Positions 57,537-64,000 of a stretch of DNA of 64,000 nt are shown piece after piece. The DNA is taken from contig JBAIAC010000040.1 of NCBI GenBank assembly GCA_037349315.1, positions 16,696,001 to 16,760,000 on the forward strand, in the 5' to 3' direction. Source of the DNA: Chelydra serpentina. Lineage: Eukaryota; Chordata; Testudines; Chelydridae. The first letter of the stretch is position 1. Each line of letters starts with the position of its first letter. Both the position numbers and the translations under genes were made by a program. The notes beneath the pieces are model-generated. The model saw only the letters and a program-made list of their open reading frames with translations. It was not told the DNA's origin and did not search any database.

Positions 57537-57780
57537 AGATGGAAAATGCCCGTTAGATCATCTGGTCCATCTCCTGGTCTATGCAGGATGGTTCCCTACG
57601 GTATCTTTTACTAGTGTTTTATGGCAGCTCTAGTATTAAACCTGTCTAGAGATGGGCTTCAGCCCTTGGGAGGCTATTCCAGGCCCTGAAACATCTCCCT
57701 GTAGGGAAACTTTCCTTCATATTCAGACTGTTTCCCCCTTTATTAGACTCATTCCATTTGCCTAATTGAACCCCTCCCCC
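57537..57780 (-). mobile_element. CR1 LINE 3' part, minus strand (older subfamily)
   Basis: 'gagatggaaaatgcc', 'gatcatctggtccatctcc', 'tatgcaggatggttccctacgg', 'gggaggctattccaggccctga' and 'gggaaactttccttcatattcag' follow the inverse of a CR1 3' region distinct from that at 36320. Decayed copy. Confidence 0.75.
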
Positions 57781-60268
57781 CACTAACGCATTGCTCTCCC
57801 TCCATGGTGTTGACGGCCCTTGGTGTATTTGTAGGCTGCTGTCATGCCTTCCTTCTTCACTGTTGCTTGGCCAAGCTGAACTTGTTTCACTCGAACATTC
57901 CTCAGCCCCTGGCTTTTCACTGCTGTCTCCTATCAGCCCCCTCCAGTTTGTACCTCTCTGGTGGCTCTGAATGGGAGACGTCCGGTATAACTGCACCAGT
58001 GACAGTTCCGCGCGACTCTCAGCAGGATTGGTTCCAAGAGTGCACGAGACCTCTTCCTTTTCTCCTCCTTTGATCCATGTTGCTTTCCCGCACCCTGGAT
58101 TTCAGCCAAGCCCTTGCACTGACAGAAGCACCGGATTCACGTGAAAGCCGTAAATCTATCCAAATGCACGTGGGCAAATCCTATGCCCCACAACTTCCCC
58201 CTGCTCAGTTGGACTCTTGTCGTCTTCACCATTCCTGACCTGCTAATGTTCTGGGCAAGAGAGGGAGCCCCGTTGGTATCTGGTGCACCTCTTCTGACTC
58301 ACTAGTGGATGTGTGAACGGGGGGATGGCTTACACTGCCCCTGAGAATAGTATATCTTAAAGTAGCCACGAGTAACAAACTAAAGATCGTCTTCAGGTTG
58401 CAAGATTGGCCTGACTTTCTACTGCAAACTTCATTCCTGAGATGGGGGGAGTGGTTTCACACTCCTGAAGGTTTCGTTTCGGTAAAGCCCTGGACACTTC
58501 AGCTTCTAGGCTACTGGATCATGGTTCTCTTTGTTTTAATCTTCTGGCACTCTGGCTTGGCAGCCAGGCCCCACTGCGGTTCTTAAGATCTGTCCATCAC
58601 TAAAATCAATTGACGGTCTGCTTGCTTCAGAGAGAACGTGCTCTTCAAGCACCTTATCCAGGAGCAAAGCAAGGATCAGATCCGGAAAAGACTGTGCTGT
58701 AAATTCCAGGTGATGCCATCTCAGCCGGACAGAATCGTTTTCATAAGGGAGGCTGCCACAGGAGGGCCTCGTGTAGGAAAGCTAATCCTGCCTTTAAGGG
58801 CTCTCGAAGAGCTTCCAGCTGTCCTTGTCCAACGCAAAGGAATTTCAATCGTTTGAAACAACATCTTAGGTCTCTGACAACTTCTCTGAATCCCCGTTGC
58901 TGCTGTTCCGTTAGGGGGGTACTGGACATTGTGTTTAATGCTAACCAGCAGAAGCGGGGTGGAGGCTTAGGTGGAATGGTCTGGGTTTGCCAATAAAGGA
59001 GGGGTGTGTATCTGCACCAGGGGCTGGTGCATCCCAAGCGGCAAGGCAGCAGAATCTGGGATGGAAATCCACACAAGAGGACTGCCCGACCCATGTGGTC
59101 ACAAATCAGAAGGCAAAGCAAAGTCCTTCCAGGAGCCGTACTTCCTGGCTGACATGGTCACCCAGCCCCATGCCGTATTGCTGCTGGTGTGTAGAGCGAA
59201 CAGGCCCATTCCTGGCGCGACACAAAGCGGTGGCCATAATTGCCCTGTAGAGCTCACAATCTAGACAACAGGCAGAAACCGCACAGGCCACAACGCATGT
59301 GACGGCACCACGGCCTTGCAGCCTCCTGTCCTGAGAACAGCAGGGAACGGGCAGGAAAATACCCCAGGTTGGGGGTGGTTTGCCATTGAGGAGCGAGTGT
59401 TACTCCTGGCGTAGAGTCAGCATGCGTCTCCAATGACTGACCTAGAGATGGAGGTCGGGGTAGGTCTCTGATCTCAGGCAATCCAGCCTGCTTTGTCTCG
59501 ACATGACCCAGCAGCCAAGGGGAGCTGCAGAGGGCGATGTAGTCCTTGCGAAGCATGCTGTTCATTTAGCGTTTCCCTCCACTTCGTAAGGACGGAGCAG
59601 TTAAACACTTCGAGCCGGATTACGACTCCAAACTGTGGCCAGCTGCAGCATCCAATGACCCGAGCAAAGGTCTGGTTTGGTTAAAGTACTGCGATAAGGA
59701 AACCCACTGAGATGAAACGGCTGGTTTCTAAGGGAGGCAGGGGGCAGTGAATGATTCTGTAGCCACAACACTATAACCAGACAGCGTATTAAAGATGGTC
59801 CAGAACCACTAGCCCGGATCCAAAGGGAGAAAGAGACGAGACAACAGTGCTGATCCTCTGATTCCTTCTACTCACTAAGGGCTTGTCTTGTTAGTCTATT
59901 CCTGACTAACGCCATCAGGGGACACTCTTCGTCTGGCCCAAAAGTTCCTGATCAATTTCACACACTTTGAAAGGTGCTTAGGGTGAAATTTTCAGAAAGG
60001 CCATCATGTTTTGGGACCTACTTCCTTGGGAGTCGCCTCACTGAATGTCAGTGGCACCTAGGTTCACACCTACCTCTCTGTCACTTTTGAGAATGGGACG
60101 TTGGCTCCAAAAGGGCTTTTTGTAGATGCTTTTGGAAATGTGGCCCTTTGATCTGCTGGGGGCTGGAGTAGAGGGGACAGAACAGAGCATCGCCCCCAGG
60201 CTCTGAAGGTCACATCCAAAGGTCGTGGCTCTCTCCTCCCTCCAGGAGGTTGAACTACCTTGGAACAA
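57781..60268. other. Unassigned non-coding DNA upstream of the CpG island
   Basis: No gene or firmly recognised repeat. Short frames on both strands (for example 58638-58856 plus, 58741-59121 minus) show no family resemblance. Confidence 0.4.
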
Positions 60269-60317
60269 GCAAAACGAAAATAAGAAAGAAAAACTTGTAG
60301 GCCTTAGAGACTACCTC
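60269..60317 (+). mobile_element. Truncated copy of the 52755 repeat
   Basis: The first 32 bases are identical to 52755-52786, then 'gccttagagactacc' continues the family with a small deletion before the copy ends. Confidence 0.7.
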
Positions 60318-60519
60318 CCTCCCTCCCCGCTGTGGGGAAGCCTCAGGCCGGGTTCCTGGTTGCAGTCTGGGTCCTTCCTGGCAGGTACAGAGACTCCCAG
60401 AAGCTGCAGTCCTGCCAAACAAAGTGGCAACTGCTTGTGAGAGAGGATTGCAGCCCCCCTCCCGCACCACCTCACACCTGCATTCAGGCGAGTGCTTCGT
60501 TTGTAATGGGAGAGGTAAG

Positions 60520-61800
60520 GGGGCTCTGAACGGCGGAGCCCAGAGGGGCCGGGGCTCAGCCCTGGCACGAATTAAGGCCCGGTTCAGGCTGGAGAGGGGG
60601 CGAGGCGATTAGTCACCGTGTCCTGCTGGAGCGTTTGGAGCCCAGGGGGGTGAGTGGGAGGAAAACACCCTCGGCTCTTCGGCGCCCCAGGTCACCTCCC
60701 CTGCTCTGCTGCCTGGCCCCCCCTGCGCTCCCCAGCCCCTCCCTGGAGGAGCCAGGCGAGGCCGTGAAACGTCCCCGGCTTTCCCGTCACTGCTGGGCAC
60801 GCCGAGCGCACCGGGACAGCGCCCAGGAGCCGGCGGCGCTGCTGATCCACCGCTTTGCCCCCCCCCGGCGCGACTTCCCAGCTGGGGGCAGGTTGCTCCA
60901 CCCCCCGCCCCTTGCAGCCGGACCAGTGTTGACCCCCCCACCCGGGCTGGGAGAGCCTCCCCGGCTCGCTGGAGCTCTGCAGCGGGGCTGCCAGGCGGGG
61001 CAAGGGGTCCCCGATCCGCCCCCTGCGCTCGGCCCCGGGCGGGGCGTGGGCAGGAGCCGCGCTCGCCTGCGCGGTGCGTGCGCCGGGCTGCGCTGCGCTG
61101 CGGGGAGGAAGCGGCGCGAACTCCGCGGAGGCTCCCGGCCGGTCGGCGCCGGGGCGCGCGGCTCCCAGGTAAAGGCTCCCGCTGCTCCCCGCGCACTGTA
61201 GCGCGGGGTCGGGACGCGGCCGGGGGAGCCGCAGCCCCGGCTGGCTTGCCCGGGGCTGGAGAGCGAGTCGGCGGCTTGGGGACCGGGGGGCGGGTCGGTG
61301 CTTTCCCCGCGGGCGCGGGGCAGAGGAGAGGCTCGGGCATTAGTTTGCAGGGGGGGGCGGCCGCCCGCTGGCAGAACTTGTCTAGGGGCGTGTGAATGGT
61401 GCCTTTGTTCTTGCATCCCCGCCACAGCCTTGTAGCAGCCGCTGCGCGCTGAGCCGGGCTCCCCCCGGGGAAAGGGGCAGCGGGGGGGGGATGTCCCCCC
61501 CGCCCGCAACGTCTACTCCCCCCCTATAAATTAGCCCGGGCATTTCACGCGGGTCCCAGCTGCCGCGGGGTGGGCGCGCTCCATCCGCCGGCGTCTGGAA
61601 CGGGGTCGCTCCAGCAGCTGGGAAGGTACCGTCTGCTGGCTGCTTCCCGCACCACTGGGATCCGCGGCTTGCTCCTTAAAAGGCGCCCCGGTCTTAAAAC
61701 TCCTCGCCGGAGAGGAGGCTGCGGATTGCGCCAGGCGAAATGCCCATGACAGAAAACGAGCCTCAGTAATTCCCGGGCTCATCTCGCTCGAATGAACCTG
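60520..61800 (+). promoter_or_regulatory. CpG island: promoter with untranslated first exon(s)
   Basis: Very GC- and CpG-rich with no repeats, unlike the rest of the window. A GC box GGGCGGGGC is at 61037-61045, and a splice-donor-like CCCAG/GTAAAG follows at 61168/61169, consistent with a plus-strand non-coding exon of roughly 100 bases. Further on, CTATAAATTA at 61524-61533 looks like a TATA box. The long frames on both strands (up to 243 codons on the minus) are the usual by-product of GC-rich DNA. The gene it serves is not in the window. Confidence 0.7.
61524..61533 (+). promoter_or_regulatory. TATA-like box
   Basis: CTATAAATTA in GC-rich surroundings. Transcription would begin about 30 bases downstream, near 61555. 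Confidence 0.5.
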
Positions 61801-61909
61801 GGGAAATCGGCTTTGCGTCCGCTAGAGATCGGCCTCCGAGGCTGTGTTTTCTTGGTGGAGTTTTCACGATCCAAACTCATAAAAGGAGACCTTAGCCCCG
61901 CTAATTAAA
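61555..61909 (+). other. Candidate untranslated first exon downstream of the TATA box
   Basis: Runs from the expected start near 61555 to a strong donor AAA/GTAAGT at 61909/61910. Within it only very short upstream frames open: ATG at 61740 (about 9 codons) and at 61792 (about 30 codons), both closed before the donor. That fits a 5' UTR, with the coding start in a later exon. The start is a guess from the TATA spacing. Confidence 0.4.
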
Positions 61910-61920
61910 GTAAGTGGGGT

Positions 61921-64000
61921 CGGGGGTGGGGGAGGGGAGGAATGGATGCAACTCATCTCTGGTAGCTAAAGTATGAAACAAAGGTGAAAATAAAGATCTG
62001 GGTTCAAGTGTAAGGGAAAGAGCGAAACAAAACTCCGGCAGGGTTTAAACTACAATATTGTGACCATTCCGTGCGTGAGACAGGTCTGAACACGAGTCGA
62101 AAGATCTGAGATTAGGGGAAGTGCTAAGGGTGGGGCATTAGCTCTTGGAAATGTATCTATGAAAAATGTGTGCGGTCTAAGGAAACAGGTGGCTTGATTT
62201 TTTTTCAACGGATTGCACTGGATTTTAAAATTCAGCAGAGCAGGGGGCAATCCTGCGTGGATTTCAGCAGCAATGGTGTGTCAGTTTCCTTGTAGTTTCT
62301 CTAGCATCTCTGCCACTTACTGGCTGGCTGGTCTTTCTGGAGGGACAGAAGATTGTTGCCATGGTGAGAATGTTGCAGAGTTCTTAGCCCTAAGGGTGGC
62401 GAGTTTGGGGGCTTAATGAAATAGCATAAAGAAGAAGAAGAATTCTTATGTAACCCTTGACAGCAGCTGACAGCATGTTTTCATTGCATCTCCTGATTCT
62501 CTGTTATGCGGGAGGGGGACACCTAGCAAATAGAGGGATGCAGTGAAAGTTTCAGAATGGACGTGTTATTACCAGGTCATCAGCCTTAGAGCTCGGCTAC
62601 TTCTGCTCTATGAATATTTCCAGGGAGGTAAAACACTGCAGATGTGGCTAATGTAACCGTTTTGTTTTACTAGAGGGCAGGACTGGTGTTTTGATCGAAA
62701 CCTTTGTTTTTGTTTAAAAAAACCAACACCACCCAACCCTACATTTTAACAAACTGGTTTCACAAAGCATGAGATTTTACAAAAGAACAGGACTTGTATG
62801 TGAAATTAGCTTCACCTCTCCGATTGCGTACAGGTTGTAGTGTATTATTCTACTTTAATGCGGACCGAGGGATATATCGAGAATGAACTATTTTCTGTCT
62901 CAAATAAATGTTGATCGTGGATTTTGTGGTTATGCAGTGATCATGGTGACCAGTGCAAAATATAGTGAGGGGGGAAATCGTCCAACAACTTAGATTTTTT
63001 TTAAATACCCCAAATACCCTTTACCTTCCTATTTTAGTGCAAACAGCAAATGATGCGCTGACATTGCACAGAGCGAACAGTAGTTACTGTATCAGAGCTG
63101 ATCTCGGCAAACCCAACCTAACGCCACACCATTTTAAATACGATAACATTGGTGACGGTGTAGAAACCTTCCCATCCCGGCTGGAACTGCGAGTTCACTA
63201 GTCTGATTTGTGGATTGCAGTGGTCCTGGGCTCTTCGCCTCCTATTCAGCCAAGGCTCTTGATGCGGTAGCTCTCAAATTGGTTCAGTTGTTCTGCTAGT
63301 GCATCTCCTCCACCATGCTCCCTGAACGTACAAAATCTTGCATGGGGCATTTTTTAAAAAAGACCATCGGAGTCAAAGTCTCCTAACTCCTGTGGGCAAA
63401 ATGCAGCAGTAAAGCAAGTGGAATGTGGTAATGCTTCTGACTCTTATAGCATAACTAGGTAATTTAAAATCGGGCCATGGTTATCTAACTTCTCTGTGCC
63501 TTTTTATTTGTCTTGCTCGCCAGCAGGCATGCAGGCAGTGTTTAAATCAATAACATCGAAGGACCAAATAGCTGGGTTTCAGCTATTAACGCTTGTTTGG
63601 TCTGCCACTTAAAAATCTGAACCAGATGGCTCCACCCGAATGCTTCTATACTTTGAACTTTGTCAGTGTTACGCTGTTCCTGGAAGCTGAGGGCTGTGCA
63701 CCGAGTAGACTGATTTCCCCCCCTCCTTGTGAGATTGTGCTTTCAGAGCTAGGAGGAGAGTTCTCCACAATGGATATAAAGAGGAGAACAGATGAATAAT
63801 TGGGTTTAATTACTTATAGCCGGAGCTTGTGCTGTAACATAACATGGAAATAGATCTTGTTAATGTTTTGATGCTGGGATGGATTGGAGGGCACATTGTT
63901 CATCTGCTGTTAGGGATTCATGGTGCTATTCAGCTATGACATAAGGGGCAGTTCAGGAGGTTTAGATTCAGTCCTTCCTCAGGGACGAGGCTGGAGTAAA
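61921..64000. other. Probable start of intron 1; nothing else recognised
   Basis: GC content drops and no CpG-rich or clearly repetitive sequence is seen. If the exon above is right this is the first intron. Frames such as 62953-63201 (82 codons, plus) show no family resemblance. Confidence 0.4.

Noticed and set aside
60609..61509. Long minus-strand open frames (243 and 240 codons) in the CpG island
   Set aside because: Overlapping frames are open on both strands at once, the peptides are Pro/Ala/Arg/Gly-rich low complexity, and stop codons are rare in such GC-rich DNA. No splice or start context supports them.
1..64000. Complete endogenous retrovirus or active transposon
   Set aside because: Only solo LTRs, truncated LINE ends and non-autonomous MITEs are seen. 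No gag, pol, env or transposase frame of meaningful length is present.

Overview
The window reads as nuclear DNA of a hidden-necked (cryptodiran) turtle. The reasons are: a tRNA-headed SINE at 42634-42837 of the type described as the tortoise/Cry I SINE; several CR1 LINE 3' ends of the turtle kind (the TGGACCTTTGGTCTGA motif at 30461-30708 and 56311-56486); and many small hAT-type and palindromic DNA repeats of the sort common in turtle genomes. The species assignment rests on recognising repeat families, not on any gene. There is no bacterial-style gene organisation. I found no convincing protein-coding exon, and the open reading frames I examined are short and look like chance.

Layout. 1-2900 is mostly single-copy, AT-rich DNA with stretches that look like conserved non-coding elements (CNEs). 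2960-10760 is repeat-rich: LINE tails, a CR1, a SINE, a hAT MITE with an exact target-site duplication (TSD), a complete solo LTR with an exact TSD, and a second MITE. 10848-21677 holds two GC-rich solo-LTR-like elements of one type, LINE ORF2 C-terminal fragments on the minus strand and a MITE carrying a nested insertion. 21678-36117 is largely single-copy, with LINE/CR1 fragments and one candidate splice donor at 26062/26063. 36118-37391 is an LTR interrupted by a CR1. 37392-46200 alternates CNE-like stretches with MITEs and SINEs. 47113-48226 is another LTR of the 6479-7674 type. 48628-49222 is a GC-rich repeat. 49223-60500 is mixed single-copy and repeat DNA.

The only strong gene signal is a CpG island at about 60520-61800. 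It has a GC box (61037), a TATA-like box (61524) and two plausible splice donors on the plus strand (61168/61169 and 61909/61910). This looks like the promoter and untranslated first exon(s) of a plus-strand gene whose body lies to the right of the window. The 60 kb to the left would then be upstream intergenic DNA, and its CNE-like blocks may regulate that gene. I cannot name the gene.

I found no undescribed multi-gene system. The observations most worth checking are the transposable elements with readable TSDs (6479-7674, 20975-21677, 46037-46200, 5387-5605), the nested insertions that order them in time (CR1 inside an LTR at 36320-36555; LINE tail inside a MITE at 15805-15890), the CNE candidates, and the CpG-island promoter. 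Repeat names come from memory of consensus-like sequences and were not checked against a database.
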